Origin: Prevotella sp.
GTDB taxonomy: Bacteria; Bacteroidota; Bacteroidia; Bacteroidales; Bacteroidaceae
Assembly: GCA_017548275.1 (NCBI GenBank)
Contig: JAFZAH010000036.1
Coordinates: 1-64,000, forward strand
DNA: 64,000 bases
Reading direction: 5' to 3'
Made by a program: the position numbers and the translations under genes. Below, one piece after another: positions 1 through 7,941 of this stretch; the first letter of the stretch is position 1, and each line of letters starts with the position of its first letter. Below the pieces are notes generated by a model. That model worked only from the letters and a program-made list of their open reading frames with translations. It searched no databases and was not told the DNA's origin.

Positions 1-138
1 CCGCTTTTCAGCGGCAGAAGATAGAAGACAATACTCTGTCTATGGCGTTTCTGCAGCAAAACTAATGTCTTTTATCTCCTTCTATCTTCATCTAACTCCC
101 TCTATCTACGGAGCAAGCGGAACTTGCGAAAGTTGAAT
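1..138. repeat. Dispersed 138-bp intergenic repeat, copy A
   Basis: This stretch recurs in inverted orientation at 15000-15137 with about 4 differences in 138 positions, and a more diverged copy lies at about 50156-50290. It begins with a small hairpin (CCGCT/AGCGG) and contains CTATCTTC-type strings. The window edge may cut it, since copy B continues beyond the matching end. I see no coding capacity. Confidence 0.85.
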
Positions 139-212
139 TATAGTATTTAACCTCTGATGGTTTCTGACTTGTAGTTGTTTTTATTCTTGTTTTTCGTCTT
201 CACTCCTAAAGA

Positions 213-1007
213 TCAATTACTTGTCACCTTCAGTTCATTGCCGTTATATTCGTTGTAGTCGAGGTTGATTTTGCTCCAGGGATAACGGTCACGGAACAGT
301 TCCGGATGAACGACAGAGAGTGTACATTTATCGAGTCCGTCGAATGCGTCGGGGGCACATTCGGGAGGAGTCGCTGAGCGCACCACGATGGAGCGCAGCA
401 TCTTGCAGTTGACGAAGGCAAGCGGTCCAATCTCCAACACCCATTTGGGAAGTCGGATCTGTTCAAGACGAGCGCAGTTGGCAAAGGCCATCATCTCTAT
501 CGACAGGAGTTGTTGAGGGAGAGGGATGATGCGCACGCCGGAATTCATGAAGGCTCCTTTCCCGATGCTCTGGATATGGCTATTGTAGATGTTGATTTTG
601 TCCAACGAGATGCAGTCTTTCAACATATGCTCGGGAATAGTTTCCATATAATTTGAGAACTGGATGTTTGAGAGGTTGACACAACCCTCAAAGGCCGAAC
701 GCCCCAGACGTACCAGTTTCTTAGGTAAGCGTGCATATTCCAAAGTCGTCATGCCAAAGAAGGCTGAATCGCCAAGTTCTTTGTTCTTCAGTTTGTGCAA
801 GTCGATTTTCTTTAACTTGGGAAGGGTGCGGATGAAACGCAGGTCATTGTTGTCAATCGTGCCTGTCAGAATCAGCCCTTCCACGTCCTGCCCGTTCACC
901 ACAAGGGCGTGCAGTGTACCCGGCGTACTCACATCGATTTTCATTTCCTGGGCTGTGACTATTGTAACCGCCAATGCCGAAGCCAATAGTGTAATTAGTC
1001 TAATCAT
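213..1007 (-). CDS. Secreted BspA-like leucine-rich repeat protein
   Basis: The 264-residue protein starts with a signal peptide (residues 1-19, hydrophobic, ending near TAQ) and is then built from LRR_5/BspA-type repeats. Repeats of about 23 residues read like 'LPKKLVRLGRSAFEGCVNLSN', with the characteristic pattern I..yAF.nC..L..i.LP. In the BspA family such repeats form a surface or secreted solenoid that binds host or bacterial ligands; no ligand can be inferred here. It lies downstream of rsmA on the same strand, but has its own TAnnTTTG box on the minus strand (1051-1058). The C-terminus ends without a recognisable sorting domain, so its final location is uncertain. Confidence 0.8.
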   Translation of the reverse strand: MIRLITLLASALAVTIVTAQEMKIDVSTPGTLHALVVNGQDVEGLILTGTIDNNDLRFIRTLPKLKKIDLHKLKNKELGDSAFFGMTTLEYARLPKKLVRLGRSAFEGCVNLSNIQFSNYMETIPEHMLKDCISLDKINIYNSHIQSIGKGAFMNSGVRIIPLPQQLLSIEMMAFANCARLEQIRLPKWVLEIGPLAFVNCKMLRSIVVRSATPPECAPDAFDGLDKCTLSVVHPELFRDRYPWSKINLDYNEYNGNELKVTSN

Positions 1008-1050
1008 ATTGATAACGTGTTGATGTATGTATAATTTTTGTTTTCCGTTG

Positions 1051-1058
1051 CAAATATA
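1051..1058 (-). promoter_or_regulatory. Bacteroidetes -7 box for the LRR gene
   Basis: The minus strand reads TATATTTG, matching TAnnTTTG, 44 bases before the LRR start codon. No well-spaced TTTG -33 element is present. Confidence 0.5.
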
Positions 1059-1110
1059 GGGATAAAATTAGCACAAAAGTTGCTTAAAATGGTTCTGGCA
1101 CCATAAATAT

Positions 1111-1941
1111 TCACACTCTCCCCCTCGGAGGAGTTGGTGGGGGGCAAGTGGAGGCTAACTCTTCTGCCACGAGGTTGGTCAGGGCGACGAACTCGGGGAT
1201 GGAGAGTTGTTCGGGACGGCGGGTCATCACGTCGCGGGCATAGAAGTCGGCGGAAGCGGGGCGCTCGGTGAACAGCGGGCGGAGACTGACGCGGAGCATC
1301 TTTCGGCGCTGGTTGAACACGGTCTTCACCACACGGCGGAAGAGCGTCTCGTCGCAACCCAGATTGCTCACATCATTGCGTGTCATGCGGATGACCGCGC
1401 TCTTTACCTTCGGCGGCGGGTTGAACACGTTCTCATCGACGGTGAAGAGGTATTCCACATCGTACCACGCCTGAATGAGCACGCTGAGAATGCCGTAAGC
1501 CTTGTTGCCGGGTTCGGAGGCGATGCGCAATGCCACCTCGCGCTGTATCATGCCCGTACAACAAGGTATAAGGTGGCGGTTGTCGAGCATCTTGAAAAAG
1601 ATTTGCGTAGAGATGTCATAGGGATAATTGCCGGTGAGCACGAACTGGCGCCCGTCGAAAAGCCGCTCGAGGTCCATGCGGAGGAAATCCTCGCCGATGA
1701 TGTTGTCGCGCAGTTTGGGGAAATGTTCGTTGAGGTATGCCACTGACTCGCGGTCAATCTCCACCACCTTCACCTCGCGGTCTTTCGGCACGAGATATTG
1801 TGTGAGCACACCCATGCCGGGTCCCACTTCGAGTACGGGTATGTCGGGACATGCATCGACGGTGTCGGCGATGCGTCTGGCGATGTCGAGGTCGGTCAGG
1901 AAATGCTGTCCGAGATTTTTCTTTGGTCTTACTTGTCGCAT
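1111..1941 (-). CDS. rsmA: 16S rRNA (adenine1518-N6/adenine1519-N6)-dimethyltransferase RsmA/KsgA
   Basis: RsmA dimethylates two adjacent adenines in helix 45 of 16S rRNA using S-adenosylmethionine, a late step of 30S maturation. The 276-residue protein has the N-terminal KKNLGQHFL signature, the SAM-binding motif I LEVGPGMG near residue 37 and the catalytic motif IV as GNYPYDIS, a variant of the usual NLPY. The helical C-terminal domain follows. The last eleven residues (CPPPTPPRGRV) are encoded by the G/C-rich intergenic repeat found elsewhere in the window, so the native C-terminus has probably been overwritten by a repeat. The start is the ATG at 1941 directly before the conserved RQVRPKKNLGQ. 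Confidence 0.95.
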   Translation of the reverse strand: MRQVRPKKNLGQHFLTDLDIARRIADTVDACPDIPVLEVGPGMGVLTQYLVPKDREVKVVEIDRESVAYLNEHFPKLRDNIIGEDFLRMDLERLFDGRQFVLTGNYPYDISTQIFFKMLDNRHLIPCCTGMIQREVALRIASEPGNKAYGILSVLIQAWYDVEYLFTVDENVFNPPPKVKSAVIRMTRNDVSNLGCDETLFRRVVKTVFNQRRKMLRVSLRPLFTERPASADFYARDVMTRRPEQLSIPEFVALTNLVAEELASTCPPPTPPRGRV

Positions 1942-2092
1942 ATTCTTTTGAGGGAGTTATGAGGAGGAGTTAAAAAGAGAAGTTATGAGGGGGAGTTATG
2001 AAGAGGAGTCATGAAGAGCCATTACTTCCACGCATAGAAGAGTTACGTGTAATTGATATATTTCATGGTGTTTTATTCACAGTTGACAGGTG

Positions 2093-2100
2093 CAAAGATA
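2093..2100 (-). promoter_or_regulatory. Putative rsmA promoter -7 box
   Basis: The minus strand has TATCTTTG, a perfect TAnnTTTG match. The resulting leader of about 145 bases carries repeated GGAGTTATGA-like strings (about 1949-2015) and no convincing gene. Confidence 0.55.
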
Positions 2101-2259
2101 ATATAAATCGAACAAAAAAACAACTAAAACCCAAATACCATTGTCACAGATTATTGTTAAAACGACAGAAATGCGCATATTTCTCTTATAAACCGTAAGG
2201 AAATGATTAAATATTCTTAAAAATTATCATACAAAAGAATAAATATGCGATAATTTGAT

Positions 2260-2267
2260 TATATTTG
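2260..2267 (+). promoter_or_regulatory. Promoter -7 box for the 37-residue ORF
   Basis: TATATTTG fits TAnnTTTG and would start transcription about 28 bases before the small ORF at 2302. No clear TTTG -33 element is seen. Confidence 0.55.
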
Positions 2268-2301
2268 TAGCACTACTAACAATTATTCAGGAGGAACTGC
2301 T

Positions 2302-2415
2302 ATGAACACAAGAAGAGAAAAGTACGAAGAAGAGTACGAACAGGACAACATTTACAACTGCGACGCCGACGAGCAATATGCACACGGCGCTGAGCCTTCA
2401 ATATGGTATAATTAA
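2302..2415 (+). CDS. Small acidic 37-residue protein, unknown function
   Basis: An ATG at 2302 opens a 37-codon frame ending at TAA (2413-2415). The peptide begins MNTRREKYEEEYEQDNIYN and is rich in Glu, Asp and Tyr, with one Cys and no membrane segment. The case for a real gene is contextual. An AGGAGG Shine-Dalgarno (2289-2294) lies seven bases before the ATG, which is striking in a genome where most starts have none. A TAnnTTTG box sits upstream at 2260-2267, and an intrinsic terminator follows at 2438-2478. The gene is thus a monocistronic unit of about 200 bases between rsmA (divergent) and the SlyD-type gene. No family is recognised. Confidence 0.7.
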   Translation: MNTRREKYEEEYEQDNIYNCDADEQYAHGAEPSIWYN

Positions 2416-2437
2416 AACATTCATAATTGTGTTGATC

Positions 2438-2478
2438 AAGGCGGGTTTTCCAGTAAAAACTGAGAGACTCGCCTTTTT
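2438..2478 (+). terminator. Intrinsic terminator after the 37-residue ORF
   Basis: An imperfect stem (AAGGCG...CAGT pairing ACTG...CGCCTT around an AAAA loop) is followed by a run of T. It lies 23 bases after the small ORF stop. Confidence 0.7.
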
Positions 2479-2525
2479 TGTCATAAAAAAACGCAGGCGG
2501 CTGCCGAAATGTCGCTTTTATTTAG

Positions 2526-2533
2526 TATTTTTG
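2526..2533 (+). promoter_or_regulatory. Promoter -7 box for the SlyD-type gene
   Basis: TATTTTTG matches TAnnTTTG and gives a leader of roughly 20 bases to the ATG at 2562. Confidence 0.5.
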
Positions 2534-2561
2534 CAATCTGAAATTAACAAGCAACAAACAC

Positions 2562-3146
2562 ATGGAAACCAAGACGAATAAGTACATCGCCGCAGCATAC
2601 AAACTGTATAGCGTGGAAGACGGCGAGAGTGAGTTGTTGGAAGAAGCCACCACAGAACAACCGTTTATCTACATCAGCCACATGGGCGCGACACTGCCCG
2701 CCTTTGAGGAGAAAATGGACGGACTGGCTCCCGGCGACGAGTTTGACTTCACCATCTCCAAAGACGACGCTTACGGCGACTACTATGACGAGCGTGTGCT
2801 GGAACTGGACAAACAACTGTTTTTCATCGACGGAAAATTTGACAGCGAGCGCATCTACGAAGACGCCGTCATTCCTCTGCAAAACGAGGAAGGACAGCAA
2901 TTCCAGGGACTGGTGATGAAAGTGACCGACGATAAGGTGACGGTCGACCTGAACCATCCGCTGGCGGGTTGCGACCTGCATTTCGTCGGGTCGGTACTGG
3001 CATCGCGCGAGGCTACCAACCAGGAAATCGAACAGATGGCCAAACTGCTGAGCGGCGAGTTCGGTTGCGGCGGTTGCGGCGGAGGTAATTGCGGCGACTG
3101 CGGCGGTGGAGACTGCGGCGCCGGCGACTGCGAAGGCTGTAAGTAA
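2562..3146 (+). CDS. SlyD-type FKBP peptidyl-prolyl cis-trans isomerase with Cys-rich metal tail
   Basis: SlyD proteins are cytoplasmic FKBP-fold prolyl isomerases/chaperones that also carry metal, notably nickel. The 194-residue protein shows the FKBP part with an inserted chaperone flap: the LPAFEEKMDGLAPGDEF stretch near residues 45-65, a KDDAYGDY loop, and the closing VDLNHPLAG stretch. Residues 167-194 are almost entirely Gly, Cys and Asp with seven cysteines, replacing the His-rich tail of enterobacterial SlyD. The cytoplasmic location follows from the absence of a signal peptide. Start chosen at the ATG at 2562 because the FKBP fold begins immediately after. Confidence 0.85.
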   Translation: METKTNKYIAAAYKLYSVEDGESELLEEATTEQPFIYISHMGATLPAFEEKMDGLAPGDEFDFTISKDDAYGDYYDERVLELDKQLFFIDGKFDSERIYEDAVIPLQNEEGQQFQGLVMKVTDDKVTVDLNHPLAGCDLHFVGSVLASREATNQEIEQMAKLLSGEFGCGGCGGGNCGDCGGGDCGAGDCEGCK

Positions 3147-3179
3147 TATGTTGTTTCGGAAAGAAATTAGAACAATTGA

Positions 3180-3226
3180 GAAGTAATTATCTCAGAGTTC
3201 TTTGAAGTAATTATCTCAGTTTTTTT
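3180..3226 (+). terminator. Duplicated GAAGTAATTATCTCAG motif before a T run
   Basis: A 16-base sequence occurs twice (3180-3195 and 3204-3219) and the second copy runs into TTTTTTT. Each copy contains a weak GAGA/TCTC-type inverted repeat. It may end transcription after the SlyD-type gene, or be one of the intergenic repeats, since GAGATAATTACT recurs near 42030. Confidence 0.35.
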
Positions 3227-3280
3227 CATTTCTTTCCGATATAAACTTTCCGAGATACCATCTCTTAAAACCCCATCCAG

Positions 3281-4354
3281 ATGAACACGTTCGGCCATCA
3301 TTTCACACTGACCACCTTTGGCGAGAGCCATGGAGCCGCCATCGGAGGTGTGATAGACGGTATGCCCGCCGGCATAGACATCGACTTGGATTTCATCCAG
3401 TCGGAATTGAACCGCCGCAGGCCGGGGCAGAGCGCCCTGACCACATCGCGCAACGAAGTCGATCAGGTGGAGTTGCTCAGCGGTGTGTTCGAGGGCAAAT
3501 CGACCGGCTGCCCCATCGGTTTCATCGTGCGCAACACCGACCATCACTCACAGGACTATGAGCACATGCGCTGCGTGTTCCGTCCGTCGCATGCCGATTT
3601 CACCTATCAGGCGCGCTATGGCATCCGCGACCATCGCGGCGGCGGCCGCTCTTCGGCACGCATCACCATCAGCCGGTGCGTGGGCGGCGCTTTGGCGAAA
3701 CTGGCGCTACGGAAATACGGCATCACCATCGAGGCCTACACCTCGCAAGTGGGCAACATCGCCCTGGAGCACGGCTATCAGCATTATGACCTCGCGCTGA
3801 CGGAACAGAATGCCGTCCGCTGTCCCGACCCTGAGAAGGCGGCTGAGATGGAACGATTGATACTGCAGGTGAAAAGCGAGGGCGACACCATCGGAGGCGT
3901 CATCTCGTGTGTGATACGCGGCTGCCCCCCGGGCATCGGCGAACCGGAGTTCGGCAAACTGCATGCGCAGTTGGGTGCCGCCATGCTGAGCATCAATGCT
4001 GTGAAAGGTTTTGAATACGGCGAGGGATTTGCCGGCGTATGTCATCGCGGCAGCGAGCAGAACGACGCATTCACCACCACCGACGACGGGCGCATTACCA
4101 CCCTCACCAACCACAGCGGCGGCATACAGGGCGGCATCAGCAACGGCCAGGACATCTATTTCCGTGTGGCATTTAAACCGGTGGCCACTATCCTGCAAGA
4201 ACAATCGACTGTCGATTTGGAGGGTAATCACACGTTGTTGAAAGCACATGGCCGTCATGACCCGTGCGTGCTGCCGAGAGCCGTTCCTTTGGTGGAATCT
4301 ATGGCAGCGATGACATTAATCGACCAAATTTTGTCGACGAATGCCCGCCCTTAA
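3281..4354 (+). CDS. aroC: Chorismate synthase
   Basis: AroC converts 5-enolpyruvylshikimate-3-phosphate to chorismate, the last common step of aromatic amino acid and folate synthesis, using reduced FMN. The 357-residue protein has the usual family length and carries the first signature FGESHG at residues 13-18, the [13 protein letters not shown] stretch near residues 118-132, and the C-terminal [15 protein letters not shown] signature. It is preceded by a spacer without a clear promoter and may be cotranscribed with the SlyD-type gene despite the T run between them. The start at 3281 places the conserved NTFG at the N-terminus, as is normal. Confidence 0.97.
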   Translation: MNTFGHHFTLTTFGESHGAAIGGVIDGMPAGIDIDLDFIQSELNRRRPGQSALTTSRNEVDQVELLSGVFEGKSTGCPIGFIVRNTDHHSQDYEHMRCVFRPSHADFTYQARYGIRDHRGGGRSSARITISRCVGGALAKLALRKYGITIEAYTSQVGNIALEHGYQHYDLALTEQNAVRCPDPEKAAEMERLILQVKSEGDTIGGVISCVIRGCPPGIGEPEFGKLHAQLGAAMLSINAVKGFEYGEGFAGVCHRGSEQNDAFTTTDDGRITTLTNHSGGIQGGISNGQDIYFRVAFKPVATILQEQSTVDLEGNHTLLKAHGRHDPCVLPRAVPLVESMAAMTLIDQILSTNARP

Positions 4355-4427
4355 CAGCCAGTTGTTAATAATTGTAATTTTTACAACAATTAATACTTGA
4401 ATATTTTTTTATTTCAAATACTATTCA

Positions 4428-4435
4428 TATATTTG
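4428..4435 (+). promoter_or_regulatory. Promoter -7 box for a candidate small RNA
   Basis: TATATTTG matches TAnnTTTG in an AT-rich stretch after aroC. The only downstream feature on this strand is a strong terminator at 4505-4538. Confidence 0.6.
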
Positions 4436-4441
4436 CATACG

Positions 4442-4538
4442 ATTAACGCAGGTTTGTGAAAATCCCCGTTAATTTAGTTAAGTCTAGTTTAGTTTTTGTG
4501 TTGGTTGAGAGCGGCCGAGTGGTCGCTCTCAAATTTTT
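4442..4538 (+). ncRNA. Candidate intergenic small RNA, about 97 nt
   Basis: A promoter box (4428-4435) and an intrinsic terminator define a transcript of about 97 bases between convergent aroC and pyrD. The 5' part can fold through TTAACG pairing CGTTAA, with an inner GG..TTT/AAA..CC helix. A U/A-rich single-stranded middle follows, and the 3' end is a twelve-pair hairpin. There is no ATG-initiated frame of note. It lacks the GGAAGCAGC-type motif of SRP RNA and is too short for 6S or tmRNA. The RNA assignment is inference from the promoter/terminator pair. Confidence 0.55.
4505..4538 (+). terminator. Strong intrinsic terminator
   Basis: TTGAGAGCGGCC pairs with GGTCGCTCTCAA around a GAGT tetraloop (one G-T pair), followed by ATTTTT. 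It closes the candidate small RNA. Confidence 0.85.
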
Positions 4539-4539
4539 A

Positions 4540-4750
4540 AATAAGCCGTTCTTCCGCGAATGGTTGCAGGGGGACGCCTCTGAAACAAAAATGGCAGGGG
4601 GCAAGAGATCAGTCCGTCATTAGCGAACTATTCTCTTGCCCCTGCACCTTAAAGTCCTTAACAACCACGTCAATGCCAAGGTAATCTCCAACCTCTTACC
4701 TCTAACCTCCAACCCCTTACCTCTTACCTCTAACCTCCAACCCCATATCA
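4540..4750. repeat. Intergenic low-complexity repeats after pyrD
   Basis: This stretch holds CAAGAG/CTCTTG-flanked GGGGCAAGAG strings, a TTAGCGAACTA core seen in other spacers, and iterated CCTCTTACCTCTAACCTCCAA units. No gene is seen. Confidence 0.6.
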
Positions 4751-5656
4751 TCACACCGCCCCGATAATCTCTTGCACAGAGCGGCAACCGTGGGCGTCGA
4801 GCCATGCGTTGATGCCGTCGCGCACTTTGATGGTCACGGCTGGGTCGATGAAGTTGGCGGTGCCTATCTCTATGGCTGTGGCTCCCGCCATGAGGAACTC
4901 GATGGCATCTTCGGCAGTCATGATACCGCCCAGTCCCACAACGGGTATCTTCACGGCATGCGCAACCTGCCACACCATCCTTACCGCCACAGGCTTGACC
5001 GCCGGTCCGCTCAGTCCGCCAGTGCCGATGCTGAGCACGGGCTTACGCTTTTCAATGTCGATGGCCATGCCCATGAGCGTGTTGATGAGCGACACGCTGT
5101 CGGCCCCTTCGTCCTCGCAAGCGCGGGCGATATCGACGATATTGGTCACGTTGGGCGAGAGTTTCACGATGAGCGTCTTATGGTAACGCTCCCTAACGGC
5201 TCTGACCACGCTGGCGGCCCCTGAGGTGGTCACACCGAACGCCATGCCGCCCTGTTTCACGTTGGGGCAGGAGATATTCAGTTCGATGGCGGGAATGCGC
5301 TCCAGGGCGTCTATACGCGCCGCACACTCGGCGTAATCGTCGGGCGACGACCCGCTGACGTTGACAATCACGTTGGTGTCGATGTCCTTCACCTGCGGGT
5401 AGATATGTTGGCAGAAATAATCCACACCTTTGTTTTGCAGTCCCACGCAATTGAGCATGCCCTGCGCCGTCTCCGCCATGCGGGGGTAGTCATTGCCCTG
5501 ACGGGGATGGAGCGTGGTGCCCTTGACGATGATGCCGCCAATCTGGTCGAGCGGCACGAAGTCGGCAAACTCCAGCCCGTAGCCGAAGGTACCCGAGGCG
5601 GTCATCACGGGGTTCTTCAACCGTAATGATTTGATGTTTACATTTAGAGAGGCCAT
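4751..5656 (-). CDS. pyrD: Dihydroorotate dehydrogenase B, catalytic subunit
   Basis: PyrD oxidises dihydroorotate to orotate in pyrimidine synthesis. This 301-residue protein is the class 1B type: it has the catalytic cysteine in the NISCPN motif (Cys130) rather than the serine of membrane class 2 enzymes. It also has the [10 protein letters not shown]-terminal FMN region and the C-terminal GLGGI..AEDA..F..AGA phosphate-binding loop. It is coupled to pyrK, whose stop lies 13 bases inside the pyrD start, so the two subunits are made together and form the heterotetramer that passes electrons to NAD. The short sequence before its end is an ordinary C-terminus. Confidence 0.96.
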   Translation of the reverse strand: MASLNVNIKSLRLKNPVMTASGTFGYGLEFADFVPLDQIGGIIVKGTTLHPRQGNDYPRMAETAQGMLNCVGLQNKGVDYFCQHIYPQVKDIDTNVIVNVSGSSPDDYAECAARIDALERIPAIELNISCPNVKQGGMAFGVTTSGAASVVRAVRERYHKTLIVKLSPNVTNIVDIARACEDEGADSVSLINTLMGMAIDIEKRKPVLSIGTGGLSGPAVKPVAVRMVWQVAHAVKIPVVGLGGIMTAEDAIEFLMAGATAIEIGTANFIDPAVTIKVRDGINAWLDAHGCRSVQEIIGAV

Positions 5657-6420
5657 AACAGTTTCTTGATATTTAACACCGGTCCTTCCTTACACACACA
5701 GATATTTCCGTCGGTGGTGCCCTCCACGCAACAGAGACAGGCACCCAGTCCGCAGGCCATCATATTCTCGAGCGACACCTCGCAATCGGTGTCGGTATGG
5801 CGGGCATAACGCGCCACCGCCATCATCATCGGCTTGGGACCGCAGGTGTAGATACGGTCGAAACGCTCCGTACCCAGCACGCTGTGATTGGTGACAAAGC
5901 CGCGCTCGCCCTGGCTGCCGTCCTCGGTGGTGACAAGCACGCGCCCCACGGCCTGGAAATGGTCGAGCATAAGCAAATCCTTGTCCGTACGCGCCCCTAA
6001 AAGGAACGTGGGTGTGATGCCCGCCCGGCGCATGCGTATGCCGAGATAGAGCAGCGGAGCCACGCCTACGCCTCCGCCCACAAACAGGTATTGACCGTCG
6101 GGACGCTCGGGCATGGTAAAGCCGTTGCCCAAAGGCAAAACGCAGTTGAGCGTGTCGCCCGGCTGCAAGCGTGCCAGCGTACGTGTGCCATCGCCTATGG
6201 CTGCCACGAGCAACCACAGTTCGTTGTCTGCTTCTGACACATTATTTATAGATATAGGACGTCGGAGGAATGTGGCGGGCGAACCGTCGACACGTACTTC
6301 GACGAACTGACCTGGCAACATCTCCGGCAGTGGTTGGTCGTGAGTCAGGCGCAACAGCACATATTTACCTGCCATCGGCTCCACCGACTTGACCTTCAGA
6401 TCGAGTATATATTTCTTCAT
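5644..6420 (-). CDS. pyrK: Dihydroorotate dehydrogenase B, electron transfer subunit
   Basis: PyrK carries FAD and a [2Fe-2S] cluster and transfers electrons from the PyrD FMN to NAD+. The 258-residue protein has the ferredoxin-reductase FAD motif RRPIS near residues 54-58, the NAD-binding GGGVGVAPL near 115-123, and the cluster cysteines toward the C-terminus (Cys223, Cys228, Cys231 and Cys241 or Cys243). It is the first gene of the pair and overlaps pyrD by 13 bases. The leader is filled by GACATAAG repeats, and no promoter can be singled out. Confidence 0.96.
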   Translation of the reverse strand: MKKYILDLKVKSVEPMAGKYVLLRLTHDQPLPEMLPGQFVEVRVDGSPATFLRRPISINNVSEADNELWLLVAAIGDGTRTLARLQPGDTLNCVLPLGNGFTMPERPDGQYLFVGGGVGVAPLLYLGIRMRRAGITPTFLLGARTDKDLLMLDHFQAVGRVLVTTEDGSQGERGFVTNHSVLGTERFDRIYTCGPKPMMMAVARYARHTDTDCEVSLENMMACGLGACLCCVEGTTDGNICVCKEGPVLNIKKLLWPL

Positions 6421-6469
6421 CTTTGACAGATTGACAAATTACTCTGCAAAGATAACACAAAAACTGCGA

Positions 6470-6700
6470 CAAAAGAACTTTTTCCCGATATAAGAACATA
6501 TTTTTTTCGACATAAAGACAGAAGAACATAAGTTATTTTAGACATAAGGACATAAGGACATTTTTTTGACATAAGAACATAAGTACATATTATCCGACAT
6601 AGGAACATAAAAAACAAAAGAACATAAGAACAGGTATGATTACCTTGTGTTATTATGCCCTTATGTTCTTATGTCTAAAAAAGTCCTTGTGTCGGAGATT
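6470..6700. repeat. GACATAAG/GAACATAAG degenerate tandem repeat tract
   Basis: About 230 bases between pyrK and the XRE gene are composed of imperfect iterations of GACATAAGAACATAAG and relatives. The same strings appear at about 12236-12290, 14949-14998 and 15190-15215. The reading frames that remain open through it encode only repeated Tyr-Val-Leu-Met-Ser peptides and are not genes. Confidence 0.8.
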
Positions 6701-6705
6701 TGTGC

Positions 6706-7167
6706 TTATGTTTTGGGCACGAATGACTCGTAAGTCTGGTCATCGTAGAAGACACGGATTTCAGTGACGCGTCGGGGTGATTTGTCAAGAATTTTCACCT
6801 CATTTTTGGCCGTTTTTTTGAGTGTACGATTTACACCCTGATGAGAAGGTGCCGTCTGTGCCCCATCGGGTAGGGCAGGAGAAGACATATCGAAGTCCAA
6901 AACCTGCTCTTCAGGGGCAGAGTCAACCACGGGGACATCCGACTGAGGGTCAGCACCATGGAGGAACATATCGCCGGTGCCAAAAATCAGCCATTCGATG
7001 TTAATGTCGGGCAGTTTACTGCGGATGGCCTCGACAGTGTTGAGGGTGGCTTTGGTGCGTCCGTTGAAGATGCTGCTCAGCGCGGCGGTCGATACGCCGA
7101 TGAACTGGGCGAAGTTTTGCTGGGTCATATGCTGCGACTCCATGACCTTTCTGATTCTGTCTTTCAT
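6706..7167 (-). CDS. XRE-family helix-turn-helix regulator
   Basis: The 153-residue protein opens with a lambda-repressor-like helix-turn-helix (residues 3-60: MTQQNFAQFIGVSTAALSSI is the two-helix core) followed by a proline-rich linker and a C-terminal segment ending IRVFYDDQTYESFVPK. It is therefore a DNA-binding regulator whose target is unknown. Its upstream region carries a full promoter (7218-7248 on the minus strand) overlapping a GTTTACAAA sequence that recurs twice more in the same gap, which suggests autoregulation. Its position between two unrelated operons gives no further hint. Confidence 0.85.
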   Translation of the reverse strand: MKDRIRKVMESQHMTQQNFAQFIGVSTAALSSIFNGRTKATLNTVEAIRSKLPDINIEWLIFGTGDMFLHGADPQSDVPVVDSAPEEQVLDFDMSSPALPDGAQTAPSHQGVNRTLKKTAKNEVKILDKSPRRVTEIRVFYDDQTYESFVPKT

Positions 7168-7217
7168 ACCAATATTACCTGTTAAGCCCTATTTGGGGGT
7201 ATTTTTGAAATCGTTTA

Positions 7218-7248
7218 CAAAGGTAAAGCGAATATTACAAATATGCAA
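7218..7248 (-). promoter_or_regulatory. Complete Bacteroidetes promoter of the XRE regulator
   Basis: On the minus strand TTTG (complement of 7245-7248) lies 19 bases before TACCTTTG (complement of 7218-7225), the ideal -33/-7 arrangement. Predicted start of transcription is about 7211. GTTTACAAA at 7213-7221 overlaps the -7 box. Confidence 0.8.
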
Positions 7249-7880
7249 ATTTTCAAGAGTGAATTTTTCATATTAAAATTTGACTTTTAATTTTCAAGTG
7301 TAGATTTGTAAACCAAAATCGCTGATTTTTGTATGTAAAAGGAGTACGGATATCCACATAATAGCATATAGATAATAAAGTATTTATAGAGAATATTTTT
7401 TTATAACTTTGATAATAAAATACTTAAATAATAGACATGCGGTTAAAATCAGGTATTCTGCAATCAAATATGCCATTTCGGAGTGTAAATATGCTATAAA
7501 CACTTTGAGTACATACGCATAACTAATTGATTTTATGTACATTATATTATATCTTGATTTTTGCATATTTATTCCTTTCGATTTGCAAACGTAATATTTA
7601 TGTTTGTTTTCAGAAGGTTTACAAAATCATACACATACTGAGATTCTTTTGCGAAATCCCTATTCCACTCTACATCTTTGAATATAAATTTATATTTTGA
7701 AACTAAAATTAGAAACCGTAAATGCAAATAACCGTTAACGGAATTTTTCAAACCCGTCGAAATCGGCGATTTTCTGGCGTTTTGGGGATTTTCCGAATAA
7801 CGGCTGGAACGAGGCTCGAATATGGAAGTTTTGAAGGGGTAGAAATCGCGTAAAGGGGCTAATTCTTAGCCGTTTAGGCA
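7249..7880. other. AT-rich gap without a convincing gene
   Basis: This stretch is markedly AT-rich. It holds three copies of GTTTACAAA counting the one in the promoter (7213-7221, inverted at 7305-7313, and 7617-7625). Two 60-codon minus-strand frames (7384-7566 and 7569-7751) exist; the second lacks an ATG and neither has a supporting signal. It may be a decayed gene or a regulatory region. Confidence 0.5.
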
Positions 7881-7881
7881 T

Positions 7882-7911
7882 AAAAAAAGCATCCGCGGAG
7901 GATGCTTTTTT
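7882..7911. terminator. Bidirectional intrinsic terminator after holA
   Basis: AAAAAAGCATCC pairs with GGATGCTTTTTT around a short GCGGA loop, so it can act on either strand. It follows the holA stop on the minus strand. Confidence 0.85.
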
Positions 7912-7941
7912 AGGGTCAACCAGATGGCGAAAAGCGGTTTT

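Noticed and set aside
4442-4538. SRP, 6S or tmRNA identity for the small RNA
   Set aside because: Length and motifs do not fit any of these.
6417-6617. 66-residue minus-strand frame
   Set aside because: It is composed of translated GACATAAG repeats.
7569-7751. 60-codon minus-strand frame in the AT-rich gap
   Set aside because: It lacks an ATG start and any promoter or family resemblance.
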